Below, piece by piece: positions 44,575 through 53,388 of a DNA stretch of 64,000 bases. The notes under the pieces were generated by a model. That model saw only the letters and a list, made by a program, of their open reading frames with translations, was not told the DNA's origin and searched no databases. Made by a program: the position numbers and the translations under genes. The stretch's first letter is position 1; the number at the start of each line of letters is the position of its first letter. This stretch comes from an uncultured Flavobacteriales bacterium. GTDB taxonomy: Bacteria > Bacteroidota > Bacteroidia > Flavobacteriales > Crocinitomicaceae. Location of the stretch: the NCBI GenBank assembly GCA_946482515.1, contig CAMLRS010000010.1, positions 1-64,000 on the forward strand, written 5' to 3'.

Positions 44575-45313
44575 CCGGCATATTCGCTTGCTGCTACTGC
44601 TGCTCATCGGTTGCATGGCGCAGCCTGCCCTGGCGCAATACGACGGCAAAGAGCCCGACGTGGCTTCGCGGCACCGCCCGGGATTCATGTGGTATTTTAC
44701 CGGAAAGCGTCCTGCGGGAAAAAACAGCGCGCCGAAATACGACCGGTTCATGATCGATCTGACCTACCACGATTGGGTCAACGATTCAACAAAGCTCTTC
44801 AGTGCACACCCGGGATCGATCGGCTTCAACATTCACGCCATGCGCGATTTCCCGCTCACGCGCAACAATACCGTTGGGTTGGGCATCGGGCTTTCCTACC
44901 GTCATCAGCATATCCGTCACGATGGCTTGCTGCTCCGCGATTCGATGAACCGGGCAACGTTATTCGCTCCAAATGCTCTTCCGCAGCCCGATAAATCCGT
45001 TTTTGCCACAGATGCCTTTGCCATTCCGATCGAGCTGCGATTCCGTACGCCGCAATGGAAACACGTAAAGCTTCACCTCGGTTTTCATGTCGGCTACCGC
45101 GTACGCACACTTACCAAAGTCTGGAATGACGGTGATCGGGAAAAGAACAAGGATTTTTTCGACGATGAGCCGTTTTTCTATGGCGTTCACGCTCGCGTGG
45201 GTGTTCGCAACTGGGCTTTTTTCGCCGACTATTCGCTGGTAAAGCAGTTTTCTTCCGGCAACAGCACCTCGCTGAATCCCGTTTCGTTTGGGATTACGTG
45301 TTCGTTGTTTTGA
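44564..45313 (+). CDS. Outer-membrane beta-barrel protein, PorT-like size
   Basis: 249 residues. Signal peptide (LLLLLLIGCMAQPALAQ). The mature part alternates short strands with aromatic ends (FMIDLTYHDW, NTVGLGIGLSYRHQHI, FAIPIELRFRT, VKLHLGFHVGYRVRTL, FFYGVHARVGVRNWAFFADYSLV as separate strands) and ends SFGITCSLF, a barrel end with terminal Phe. About eight strands are expected. It overlaps galE by 11 bases (translational coupling). No specific family; could be a small porin or assembly factor. Confidence 0.7.
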   Translation: MACNRHIRLLLLLLIGCMAQPALAQYDGKEPDVASRHRPGFMWYFTGKRPAGKNSAPKYDRFMIDLTYHDWVNDSTKLFSAHPGSIGFNIHAMRDFPLTRNNTVGLGIGLSYRHQHIRHDGLLLRDSMNRATLFAPNALPQPDKSVFATDAFAIPIELRFRTPQWKHVKLHLGFHVGYRVRTLTKVWNDGDREKNKDFFDDEPFFYGVHARVGVRNWAFFADYSLVKQFSSGNSTSLNPVSFGITCSLF

Positions 45314-45335
45314 TCACGATAAAAAGGGCTGGTCA

Positions 45336-45420
45336 TTTCCTCCCTTGAGGGAGGACTAAGGAGGGTGGCAGCAACGCCGATCCTGATCACCACCTCCCTC
45401 GATCCCTCCTCAAGGAGGGA
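45336..45420. repeat. Palindromic intergenic repeat, copy 1
   Basis: Two G/C-rich hairpins: CCTCCCTTGAGGGAGG at the left (45339-45354) and CCCTCCTCAAGGAGGG at the right (45404-45419), in a longer imperfect inverted repeat with AGGGTGG and CCACCTCCCT arms. The left 34 bases and right 21 bases are identical to copy 2 (61649-61731), while the centre differs. No coding capacity. Confidence 0.8.
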
Positions 45421-45448
45421 GGCTAATCCACTGCTAACGAATCTTCAT

Positions 45449-45466
45449 CTTTGCTCCTTTGTGGTG
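45449..45466 (+). repeat. CTTTGCTCCTTTGTGGTG repeat before mreC
   Basis: Third copy of the sequence found inverted at 37415 and 37589. Its TTTG (45458-45461) lies 16 bases before the -7 box of mreC, as at serS. Confidence 0.65.
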
Positions 45467-45477
45467 CGCAAATTTAT

Positions 45478-45485
45478 TACTTTTG
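45478..45485 (+). promoter_or_regulatory. -7 box TACTTTTG, 4 bases before the mreC ATG
   Basis: Exact TAnnTTTG, spacer TCAC, then ATG 45490. Predicts leaderless transcription of the mre/mrd operon. Confidence 0.6.
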
Positions 45486-45489
45486 TCAC

Positions 45490-46338
45490 ATGCGTAATTT
45501 GATCGCTTTTTACCTGCGGTTTCGGATCTTTCTCGTGTTTGCTTTCCTGCAGGCTGTGGCGCTGTATACGTATTTTTCCTACTCTGAATTTCCCCGGTTA
45601 CAGGCGCTTACCACGGCCTCTTCCGTGAACGCCGGCTTGCTCAAAACGCGCAACGATATTACCAAGCATTTCAACCTGTCGAGGACCAACAAACAATTGC
45701 AGTGGGAGAACATCCGCCTGCGTCAGCAATTGAAGCAATCGATGTACCAGCTGGAGAAGAATTACATCACAATCGACGATACGTCCTTTAAGCAGCAATA
45801 CCAGTACATTGCCGGAACGGTGATCAACAACACGTTCGATAAGCGCGATAATTACATGACCATCGATATTGGCTCGGCTGATGGCGTTAAGAAAGGAGAC
45901 GGTGTTTTTTCTTCCCGCGGCGTTATTGGTGTGATCCATACGTGCAGTGAACACTATTCCGTTGTAAAAACCGTCCTAACCAAAAACATCAACATTGACG
46001 TCATGCTCGAAGATGGCGGCGCGTTCGGTTTGCTGAAATGGAACGGACTGGATGCACGTCGCGGACAGATCACCGGTATTTCCAACGACATGGTGGTGAA
46101 GAAATGGACGAGAGTCGTTACGCGCGGAGGATCGGGCATTTTCCCACGTGGATTGCTCGTTGGACGCGTGGAAAGCAAGAAATTCATCGAAGGAAAGCCG
46201 CTCTGGGATATCACGCTGCGTTTTTCGGAAGATTTCCGCACCATTCAGCACGTGTACGTAGTCAAAAACCTGATGCAGCAGGAACTGGATAAGCTCGAAG
46301 AACAAATCCCTGCACAGCAGGAAGAAGAAGAACTGTAA
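45490..46338 (+). CDS. mreC: Rod shape-determining protein MreC
   Basis: 282 residues from ATG 45490. Periplasmic scaffold of the elongasome, anchored by one membrane helix (about 11-32, IFLVFAFLQAVALYTYFSYS). A coiled coil follows (about 55-95, RTNKQLQWENIRLRQQLKQS), then two beta barrels with DNYMTIDIGSADGVKKGDGVFSSRGVIGVI, read as the motifs IDIGSADGVKKG and GVIGVI, and an acidic Glu-rich tail. The longer frame from TTG 45451 begins inside a repeat and was rejected. First gene of mreC-mreD-mrdA-rodA. Confidence 0.95.
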   Translation: MRNLIAFYLRFRIFLVFAFLQAVALYTYFSYSEFPRLQALTTASSVNAGLLKTRNDITKHFNLSRTNKQLQWENIRLRQQLKQSMYQLEKNYITIDDTSFKQQYQYIAGTVINNTFDKRDNYMTIDIGSADGVKKGDGVFSSRGVIGVIHTCSEHYSVVKTVLTKNINIDVMLEDGGAFGLLKWNGLDARRGQITGISNDMVVKKWTRVVTRGGSGIFPRGLLVGRVESKKFIEGKPLWDITLRFSEDFRTIQHVYVVKNLMQQELDKLEEQIPAQQEEEEL

Positions 46339-46857
46339 ATGGGAAGAATACTGATACATAGTTTCCGGTTTGCACTCTTCGTATTGGTGCAGGTGCTCAT
46401 CCTCAACAACCTTGAGCTGGGCTGGGGCATTTACCCGATGCTCTATCCGCTGTTCCTGATGCTGCTGCCATTGAGCATGGGAACGGTTCCGTTGCTGCTG
46501 ATCGCTTTCGTACTCGGCATTACCATCGATGCACTGTCCAATACCTTCGGTTTGCACGCTTCAGCTGCGGTTGTATTCGCTTATTTCCGCCCGTTGATCT
46601 TCAAGCTGTTTGAGCCGCGCGACGGTTACGAAAGCGAAGACGAAAGCACCGTTTACGCCCGCGGATTCCGCTGGTTTACCTACGTTTTCGGGCTGTTGCT
46701 GCTCATCCACCACACGTGGTTTTTCCTCATTGAATTATTCAGTTGGAACGAATGGCTGCTGCTCTTGCGTAAAATTGGTTTAAGTGTGCCACTTTCCTTT
46801 ACGCTCAGCTGGTTAGTTCAGCTTATCTTTGTATCCGGGAAGAGAACTGAACGATGA
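46339..46857 (+). CDS. mreD: Rod shape-determining protein MreD
   Basis: 172 residues with five hydrophobic segments (FRFALFVLVQVLILNNLELGW, IYPMLYPLFLMLLP, LLLIAFVLGITIDAL, WFTYVFGLLLLIHHTWFF, SFTLSWLVQLIFV). Links MreC to the wall synthases in the inner membrane. GLHASAAVVFAYFRP is a family feature. Starts directly after the mreC stop and overlaps mrdA by 4 bases (ATGA). Confidence 0.93.
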   Translation: MGRILIHSFRFALFVLVQVLILNNLELGWGIYPMLYPLFLMLLPLSMGTVPLLLIAFVLGITIDALSNTFGLHASAAVVFAYFRPLIFKLFEPRDGYESEDESTVYARGFRWFTYVFGLLLLIHHTWFFLIELFSWNEWLLLLRKIGLSVPLSFTLSWLVQLIFVSGKRTER

Positions 46858-48731
46858 ACCTCGACGCGCGCAAATACGTCATACTTGTTTTCATCATACT
46901 GGTGGGATGCGTCTACCTGATTCGCCTGTTTTTCATGCAGGTGGTCGACGATTCCTGGAAACTGCGTGCACAGGAAATTGCTGAAAAACGCAAGGAAATC
47001 ACGCCGCCACGCGGTATCGTCTTCGACCGCAAGGGCAAAAAGATCGTGACCAACCGCAGCTACTACAACCTGATGATGAAAGAAGAAGACATCAGGGATC
47101 TCGACACGGTTGCGTTTGCGAAATTGCTTGGCTGGACAACCGATGAGGTGCGTCAGCGGTTCAAAGACATCGTTAAAGGCGAAGGAACGTACAAGAACCC
47201 GCATACCGGCAAAATTCAGCTCAACTATCAGAAGCAGCGCGCTTATCCGTTCATCAAGGAATTGACCATCGATGAGATCACGCGTATTGCACCGCACCTC
47301 GAGAAATTTCCGGGCTTTTACGAAGATCTGACATCCATGCGGAGCTATCCGTATGCCGGAGCTGCGAATATTTTCGGCTACCTCTCCGAAGTGAACCAGG
47401 AAGAGATCGATGAAGATCCGTTCTACCGTCGTGGAGACAACATCGGCCGTGCGGGAATCGAACGCTATTACGAAAAAGAGCTCCGCGGACAGAAAGGAAT
47501 CAAGTACATCGTTACATCGGCGCTCAACAACGCTATCGAATCCTACGCCGGCGGAAAATACGATACGATTGCCAAACAAGGTCCGCCGCTCACATTGGGC
47601 GTCGACATCGATCTGCAGGTTTACGGCGAACAGCTGATGGTGAACAAACGCGGCTGTATCGTAGCGATTGAGCCGTCTACGGGTGAAATCCTGGCACTTG
47701 TTTCAGCGCCGAGCTTCGATCCGAACCTGTTGGTCGGGAAACGGAACATCAGTATCAACTATCCGAAGCTGGTTACCGACGAAGGCAAGCCCTTGTATCC
47801 GCGTCCGCTGGCTGCGGAATACCCGCCGGGATCGATCTTTAAATTGCTGCAATCGCTTATTGGCTTGCAGGAAGGCGTGATCACTCCGGAATCAGGGTTC
47901 CCGTGTACGAAAAGCATGGTGGGCTGCCACAATCACCCGAACGCCAACAGCCTGCCGGATGGTATCAAACATTCCTGCAACCCGTATTTCTATTACGTTG
48001 TTCGTCGCATCATCCAGCAGGGCAAAAAACGCAGCATGTTCGCCGATGCAGAAATGGGTCTGAACAAGTGGGCGAAATACATGGAAAGCTTCGGATTGGG
48101 CAACAAATTCGATTCCGATATCACGGGTATGCGTCCCGGATTGATTCCCGACGCAGCCTATTACGATAAATGGTACGGCCATCACACCTGGGCGTTTTCG
48201 ACCATTCGCTCCATTTCCATTGGACAGGGAGAAGTCAAAGTGACCCCGCTTCAGATGGCCAATATCGCAGCCATGATCGCCAACAAAGGCTGGTATTATA
48301 CACCGCATTTCGTGCGTTCGATCGGCAACGACGGTCCGCTGCCGCAATTCCGCGAGAAGCACCGTACGATGATCGATGAGGTGCATTTCGCTCCGATTAT
48401 CGAAGGGATGCGCCGGGCGGTTTACGAACCAGGTGGGACTGCCCACCGCGCTGCTGTGAAAGGCATCGTGGTTTGTGGAAAAACCGGTACGGCACAGAAC
48501 CCGGCCGGAGAAGACCACTCGATTTTCCTGTCCTTCGCACCGATGGACCAACCGAAGATCGCCATCGTTGTGTTCATCGAAAACGCCGGTTTCGGTGGAA
48601 CCTGGGCAGCGCCGCTCGCCAGTTTGATGATCGAGAAATACCTCACGGGCAAAGTTCTCGACAAAGAGAAGGAAACGCGCATCCTGACTGCCAACCTGTT
48701 GAATGTCATCCCTAAAAAGAAGCCGAAGTAA
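46854..48731 (+). CDS. mrdA: Penicillin-binding protein 2 (transpeptidase of elongation)
   Basis: 625 residues. Inner-membrane anchor (about 8-27), pedestal domain with PPRGIVFDRKGK, and the transpeptidase domain. Active-site Ser327 and Lys330 in PPGSIFKLLQ, the second motif in HSCNPYFYYV (SxN), and KTG in CGKTGTAQNP (about 543-546). Crosslinks peptidoglycan with RodA as partner. ATGA overlap with mreD, TAATG overlap with rodA. Confidence 0.96.
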   Translation: MNLDARKYVILVFIILVGCVYLIRLFFMQVVDDSWKLRAQEIAEKRKEITPPRGIVFDRKGKKIVTNRSYYNLMMKEEDIRDLDTVAFAKLLGWTTDEVRQRFKDIVKGEGTYKNPHTGKIQLNYQKQRAYPFIKELTIDEITRIAPHLEKFPGFYEDLTSMRSYPYAGAANIFGYLSEVNQEEIDEDPFYRRGDNIGRAGIERYYEKELRGQKGIKYIVTSALNNAIESYAGGKYDTIAKQGPPLTLGVDIDLQVYGEQLMVNKRGCIVAIEPSTGEILALVSAPSFDPNLLVGKRNISINYPKLVTDEGKPLYPRPLAAEYPPGSIFKLLQSLIGLQEGVITPESGFPCTKSMVGCHNHPNANSLPDGIKHSCNPYFYYVVRRIIQQGKKRSMFADAEMGLNKWAKYMESFGLGNKFDSDITGMRPGLIPDAAYYDKWYGHHTWAFSTIRSISIGQGEVKVTPLQMANIAAMIANKGWYYTPHFVRSIGNDGPLPQFREKHRTMIDEVHFAPIIEGMRRAVYEPGGTAHRAAVKGIVVCGKTGTAQNPAGEDHSIFLSFAPMDQPKIAIVVFIENAGFGGTWAAPLASLMIEKYLTGKVLDKEKETRILTANLLNVIPKKKPK

Positions 48732-50128
48732 TGAGGAGAGACGATTCGCTCACTCAACACGTTGACTGGTGGCTCTTCGCGATCCTGGTGGTAATGCTGG
48801 CCATGGGCGTTGCGAATGTGTACTCGGCGGCTTTCGATCCGGATCATCCTTCGCTCTTCGATTTTTCCCAGAAATACGGCAAGCAGATTCTGTGGGTGGG
48901 TTTTTCCTGCTTTCTCGGCCTATTGGTTTTCCTGATTGACGCCGACATTTACCGCAAATTCGCTATCCCGATTTACTTATTTACCTTTATCCTGCTGATC
49001 GTCGTACTGTTCATGCCTGCTGTCAACGGTGCGCGCGCCTGGCTGGGAATCGGCTCACTGGGTATTCAGCCGGCCGAGTTTGCTAAGATCGGAACGGCCA
49101 TCGCACTGGGGAAATACATCAGCTCGGTGAACATCAAGCAGCAGAACATGCAAACAGTATTGATCGCCCTCGGAATTGTGGTGGTACCGATGATCATGAT
49201 CCTGATGCAGCCCGATGCCGGAACGTTCGTCGTGTTTACCTCGTTCTTCTTCGTTTTATACCGTGAAGGGATTACGTTTGACCCGATCGTTCTGCGGATC
49301 GTGAATTCCTTCCCCGGCGTGCGATTCAAAGAAACCTGGGTCGGCAGTCACTTCATTCCCATTTTATTCTTCATCCTCTTTTTGTCGCTGATCACGCTGC
49401 TGATGAGTGGCAACAAGTACGAATTCAGCTTCATGCCCGGCATCCTGATACCCGGATTTTACGGCATTGTTTTCTCCCTCACGCTGATCGCTTTCCTGGC
49501 GTATTTGCTGCTGCGATGGATTTCCTCCAAGCGTGAGCGCTACCGCGTCCTGCTGATCATTCTGACCGGCTGGCTGCTTTCGGTGGCACTGTGTGCAACG
49601 GTGAACTTTTCATTTTCCGGTCTGGCAGAACACCAGAAAGACCGTATCGAATTGTTCCTCGGTCTGAAGGAAGATCCCGACGGCGAAGATTACAACCGGA
49701 ACCGCGCCATGGCGGCCGTAGGCTCGGGTGGAATGTTCGGAAAAGGCTACCAGCAGGCGAGTGTGGCCAGCGTAGAATCGAACCACGTGCCGGAAAGCGA
49801 AACGGATTTCATTTTCTGTCCGCTGGCCGAAGAATGGGGCTTTATGGGAAGTACGGTGATCGTTTTCCTGTTTATGTTCATGCTGATCCGGATCGTGATC
49901 ATTGCCGAACGACAGCGATCGACCTTTAACCGCGTGTATGCCTATTGCGTGGCGATGATCGTTTTCTACCACTTTGCGGTCAACATCGGGATGAACATCG
50001 GTTTTGCACCGGTGATCGGAATTCCACTACCATTCTTCAGCTACGGAGGTTCCTCGATGATGTCCTTTTCCATGATGCTGTTCATCCTCCTGAAGCTCGA
50101 CAGCCAGCGCCGCGACGTTCTGTATTAA
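48731..50128 (+). CDS. rodA: RodA, SEDS family peptidoglycan polymerase
   Basis: 465 residues with about ten membrane helices. Polymerises lipid II with PBP2. Family features: NGARAWLGIGSLGIQPAEFAKIG (read as the motif RAWLGIG...QPAEFAK, about 97-117), and near the end GFAPVIGIPLPFFSYGGSSMMSF. A large loop with EDYNRNRAMAAVGSGGMFGKGYQQ lies before helix 9. ATG overlaps the mrdA stop (TAATG). Last gene of the elongation operon. Confidence 0.95.
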   Translation: MRRDDSLTQHVDWWLFAILVVMLAMGVANVYSAAFDPDHPSLFDFSQKYGKQILWVGFSCFLGLLVFLIDADIYRKFAIPIYLFTFILLIVVLFMPAVNGARAWLGIGSLGIQPAEFAKIGTAIALGKYISSVNIKQQNMQTVLIALGIVVVPMIMILMQPDAGTFVVFTSFFFVLYREGITFDPIVLRIVNSFPGVRFKETWVGSHFIPILFFILFLSLITLLMSGNKYEFSFMPGILIPGFYGIVFSLTLIAFLAYLLLRWISSKRERYRVLLIILTGWLLSVALCATVNFSFSGLAEHQKDRIELFLGLKEDPDGEDYNRNRAMAAVGSGGMFGKGYQQASVASVESNHVPESETDFIFCPLAEEWGFMGSTVIVFLFMFMLIRIVIIAERQRSTFNRVYAYCVAMIVFYHFAVNIGMNIGFAPVIGIPLPFFSYGGSSMMSFSMMLFILLKLDSQRRDVLY

Positions 50129-50136
50129 CAGAGCGA

Positions 50137-50190
50137 AAATGAGAACGAGAATGAGGTATTCTTCATTTTCATTCTGTTTCTCATTCTGAT
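50137..50190. repeat. Long imperfect inverted repeat after rodA
   Basis: AAAATGAGAACGAGAATGAG (50137-50156) and ATTTTCATTCTGTTTCTCATTCT (given in pieces: ATTTTCATTC at 50165, TCTCATTCT ending at 50188) form a hairpin with about 22-base arms. No T-run follows. Possibly a weak terminator or a repeat. Confidence 0.5.
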
Positions 50191-50260
50191 ATTTCGGCCG
50201 TTTGTCACAAAACAACCCACAATTTAACGGCAGTCGCCTAATTTTCATTCAGATAATCCG

Positions 50261-51601
50261 ATGCTTATGAAACATATACTACTTGTTGCAGCCCTGCTGG
50301 GCAGTTTCCGATTGATGGCTCAGATTCCTCCATTGCTGGAAGAAGAGCTGAACGACGTAACGGATCAATACCTGTTGAACAAAACTACGCGCGGTACATC
50401 GGCGAATGTTTATTACCACGATGGCGACGCTTACCTCGACCTGTGTCGCGGCGTTTCGCATGGCGTTAATGCGATCACACCTGATATGGTGTTTTCCGTC
50501 GGCAGTACATCCAAGCTGCTGGCTTCCGTTGCGCTCTTGAAATTGCAGGAATTGGGCATGGTCGACCTCGACGATTCCATCGGTCATTACCTGCCGGATC
50601 TTTCTCCGAACATACCGAATGACATTCCGATCCGCGAGATCCTGCAGCACCGCAGCGGCCTCGATGAATACGTCGACGGAGGCTCTGTGACCGCCATGAA
50701 CAATGATTACAACCATTTGTGGACTTCCACGGAGCTGCTGCAATTCATCGGTCCGCCAGTGGCACCACATGGAACCACCTGGGCTTATTGCAATACCAAT
50801 TATCTCCTTGCGGGATTATTGATCGAAGAAATCACCGGTGAAAATTACATTGCTGCGATCCGCGAGCTGGTGTTGTTGCCGGCCGGAATCGAAACCATGA
50901 CGATTATGGGACTGGAACCGGATGCAGGCGAATTTGCTCATGCGTGGGATCATGGCTACATTACGCCGATTAATGGCGACATTTCATCCCTGCCGCGCGT
51001 TTCGTTCGGTTCGGTGGGCTGGGCTGCGGGCGCTTATATGGCGCGTCCGGTTGATCTGGTCAATTTGTACCGCGCCGTTTTCGGTGAGCCTTCGCTGTTG
51101 AGTGCATCTTCGCTTCAGGAATTGCAAACCGTTTACCCAACCGGCTGGGGCGGACAAATGAACCAGTACGGACTGGGCATCTTCGTTTATGAAAGCTCTA
51201 CACTTGATGTGGCCTTCCACACGGGTGCATGGCTGAACCAGGCGGCCGTTGGGTTCGATCTCGAATACGGAAACGTAGCCGCCGTGGCAATTAACGATAC
51301 GCAGGGACTTTCCACTTCCGTTGACGTGCGTGCACTCATGATCCAGCTGCTGCGACGCATGCGCGATGCCACGATCCATGCGGATGTAGACGAGCTCGAT
51401 CCGGCTGTACAGTTATTCCATCCGTCGGGAGAAAAGCGATTTGCCTGCGATGTAATGCAGGAAAACATCGAAGTGTTCAACCTGCTCGGTCAACGCGTCT
51501 TTACTGCGGAAAACAGCTCCGTGATCGACCTATACAATCAGCCTGCAGGCATGTACGCGATCCATTCGGATGTCGGAATTCAGAAAATTATTCTGGAATA
51601 A
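50261..51601 (+). CDS. Secreted serine hydrolase (beta-lactamase/esterase class C fold) with T9SS domain
   Basis: 446 residues; ATG 50267 (two codons later) is equally likely. Signal peptide (HILLVAALLGSFRLMAQ). The serine hydrolase domain has Ser82-x-x-Lys85 in VGSTSKLLAS, Tyr175-x-Asn177 in WAYCNTNYLLAG, and HTGAW in place of KTG, as in class C beta-lactamase and D-aminopeptidase relatives. The last 75 residues are a T9SS type A domain (EVFNLLGQRVFTAENS to VGIQKIILE). Substrate is unknown: peptidoglycan pieces, esters or peptides are possible. It lies between rodA and purH. Confidence 0.88.
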   Translation: MLMKHILLVAALLGSFRLMAQIPPLLEEELNDVTDQYLLNKTTRGTSANVYYHDGDAYLDLCRGVSHGVNAITPDMVFSVGSTSKLLASVALLKLQELGMVDLDDSIGHYLPDLSPNIPNDIPIREILQHRSGLDEYVDGGSVTAMNNDYNHLWTSTELLQFIGPPVAPHGTTWAYCNTNYLLAGLLIEEITGENYIAAIRELVLLPAGIETMTIMGLEPDAGEFAHAWDHGYITPINGDISSLPRVSFGSVGWAAGAYMARPVDLVNLYRAVFGEPSLLSASSLQELQTVYPTGWGGQMNQYGLGIFVYESSTLDVAFHTGAWLNQAAVGFDLEYGNVAAVAINDTQGLSTSVDVRALMIQLLRRMRDATIHADVDELDPAVQLFHPSGEKRFACDVMQENIEVFNLLGQRVFTAENSSVIDLYNQPAGMYAIHSDVGIQKIILE

Positions 51602-51602
51602 A

Positions 51603-51650
51603 AACGACCGGATACAGGAGACAGACGGACAGGAGAGCGGATAGTTAAAA
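51603..51650. repeat. Short degenerate intergenic repeat (GGAGACAGACGGACAGGAGA)
   Basis: Short tract of GACC/GACAGGAG units, member of the 14063 repeat family, between the serine hydrolase gene and the purH promoter. Confidence 0.5.
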
Positions 51651-51689
51651 AACCATTTAGTAATCTGCCGGGATTCCCGTCAGAATGAC

Positions 51690-51697
51690 TACCTTTG
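51690..51697 (+). promoter_or_regulatory. -7 box TACCTTTG of purH
   Basis: Exact TAnnTTTG within TGACTACCTTTGC, the same 13 bases as at purQ. ATG 51725 follows after 27 bases. Confidence 0.6.
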
Positions 51698-51724
51698 CGC
51701 CTTTCAAAATCGTAAATACAGGGA

Positions 51725-53257
51725 ATGGAAAACGCAAAGAAAATCTCCGCAGCACTGATCTCCGTTTATTATAAAGACGGACTCGAACCGATTGTACGCC
51801 AGTTGCATAAAGACAACGTAACGATTTATTCTACCGGCGGAACGCAAACGTTCATCGAAGCGCTCGGAATTCCGGTAACGGCCGTTGAATCCATGACCAA
51901 CTACCCGGAGATTTTCGGCGGACGCGTAAAAACACTGCACCCGGCAATTTTCGGCGGAATTTTACATCGTCGCAACCTGCAGGGCGATCTCGACCAGGCG
52001 GCTCAGTTCAACATTCCGGCGATCGACCTCGTAATCGTGGATCTGTACCCGTTTGAGGAAACACTCGCTTCGGGTGCGGCTCACCAGGATATCATCGAGA
52101 AGATCGACATCGGTGGCATTTCGCTTATCCGTGCGGCTGCGAAGAACTACAACGACGTGGTGATCATTCCATCCGTGAAACAATACGAACGCTTCAGCCA
52201 GATCCTGGCCGAAAAAGGGGCACAAACAACGTTGGAAGAGCGCAAAGCATTTGCCCGCGATGCCTTTATGGTTTCCTCCCACTACGATACGCACATCTTC
52301 CGTTACTTCAACAGCGAAGAGGAACAACCGGTTTTCAAGGAAAGCATCCTCGAATCGCGCTCGCTGCGTTACGGTGAAAACCCGCATCAGCGTGGCTGGT
52401 TCCACGGCAACTTCGATGCATTGTTCGATATCCTGCACGGAAAAGAGCTTTCCTACAACAACCTGCTGGACGTAGACGCTGCCGTACAACTGATGGCCGA
52501 GTTCAAAGACAACGATCCGACTTTCGCCATCCTGAAGCACAACAACGCTTGTGGTCTGGCAACACGTCCTACGCTGAAACAAGCCTACGCCGATGCATTG
52601 GCCGGTGATCCGACTTCCGCTTTCGGTGGTATTTTGATCGCTAACCGTACAATCGACCTGGCAACAGCCGAGCTGATCAACGACCTGTTCTGCGAAGTAG
52701 TCATCGCTCCGGGCTTCGAACCGGCTGCTGAAGAGCTGCTCAAAAGCAAGAAAAACCGCATCCTGCTGGTGCAAAAAGCAGTCGAGATGCCTTCGCGCCA
52801 GTTCCGTACGTTGCTGAACGGCGTACTCGAGCAGGACAAAGACAGCCTGACCGAAGACGCGTCAAATTTTGAATCGCGTACGAACAAAAAACCAACGGCT
52901 CAGGAAATTGCCGACCTCGTTTTCGCCAACAAGCTGGTGAAGCATACGAAATCCAATACCATTGTACTGGCGAAAAACGGCCAGCTCATCGCCAGCGGAA
53001 CCGGGCAAACTTCCCGCGTTGATGCATTAAAGCAGGCAATAGAGAAGGCACGCGCCTTTAATTTCGACCTCAACGGCGCTGTAATGGCTTCCGATGCATT
53101 CTTCCCGTTCCCGGATTGTGTGGAGATCGCTCACAAGGCAGGAATTACGGCCGTTGTACAGCCGGGCGGCTCCATCAAAGACGAGCTTTCCATCGATTAT
53201 TGCAACGCCAACGACCTCGCAATGGTCTTCACCGGCAACCGTCATTTTAAACATTAA
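51725..53257 (+). CDS. purH: Bifunctional AICAR formyltransferase / IMP cyclohydrolase PurH
   Basis: 510 residues, normal length. Performs the last two steps of IMP synthesis. The N-terminal cyclohydrolase part shows STGGTQTFIEALGIPVTAVE (as the motif IYSTGGT) and GGRVKTLHPAIFGGIL; the formyltransferase part has the catalytic Lys-His in LKHNNACGLA and FGGILIANRTIDL. The C-terminus ends with SDAFFPFPDCVEIAHKAGI and VQPGGSIKDE. Upstream of mreB, an order seen in many Bacteroidota. Confidence 0.97.
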   Translation: MENAKKISAALISVYYKDGLEPIVRQLHKDNVTIYSTGGTQTFIEALGIPVTAVESMTNYPEIFGGRVKTLHPAIFGGILHRRNLQGDLDQAAQFNIPAIDLVIVDLYPFEETLASGAAHQDIIEKIDIGGISLIRAAAKNYNDVVIIPSVKQYERFSQILAEKGAQTTLEERKAFARDAFMVSSHYDTHIFRYFNSEEEQPVFKESILESRSLRYGENPHQRGWFHGNFDALFDILHGKELSYNNLLDVDAAVQLMAEFKDNDPTFAILKHNNACGLATRPTLKQAYADALAGDPTSAFGGILIANRTIDLATAELINDLFCEVVIAPGFEPAAEELLKSKKNRILLVQKAVEMPSRQFRTLLNGVLEQDKDSLTEDASNFESRTNKKPTAQEIADLVFANKLVKHTKSNTIVLAKNGQLIASGTGQTSRVDALKQAIEKARAFNFDLNGAVMASDAFFPFPDCVEIAHKAGITAVVQPGGSIKDELSIDYCNANDLAMVFTGNRHFKH

Positions 53258-53322
53258 CATAATTCTACGGATGTGGTGTAGATTTATATGTTGTGCTTTC
53301 TGAATGTTGCATTAAAATAAAC

Positions 53323-53330
53323 TACTTTTG
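53323..53330 (+). promoter_or_regulatory. -7 box TACTTTTG of mreB
   Basis: Exact TAnnTTTG, 58 bases before the mreB ATG and 66 bases after purH, so mreB can be transcribed on its own. Confidence 0.6.
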
Positions 53331-53388
53331 TAACCATTTCAGGGTTTTTCCGAAAAAGGGACAGAATCGCATTAACGAGAGGCAATAG

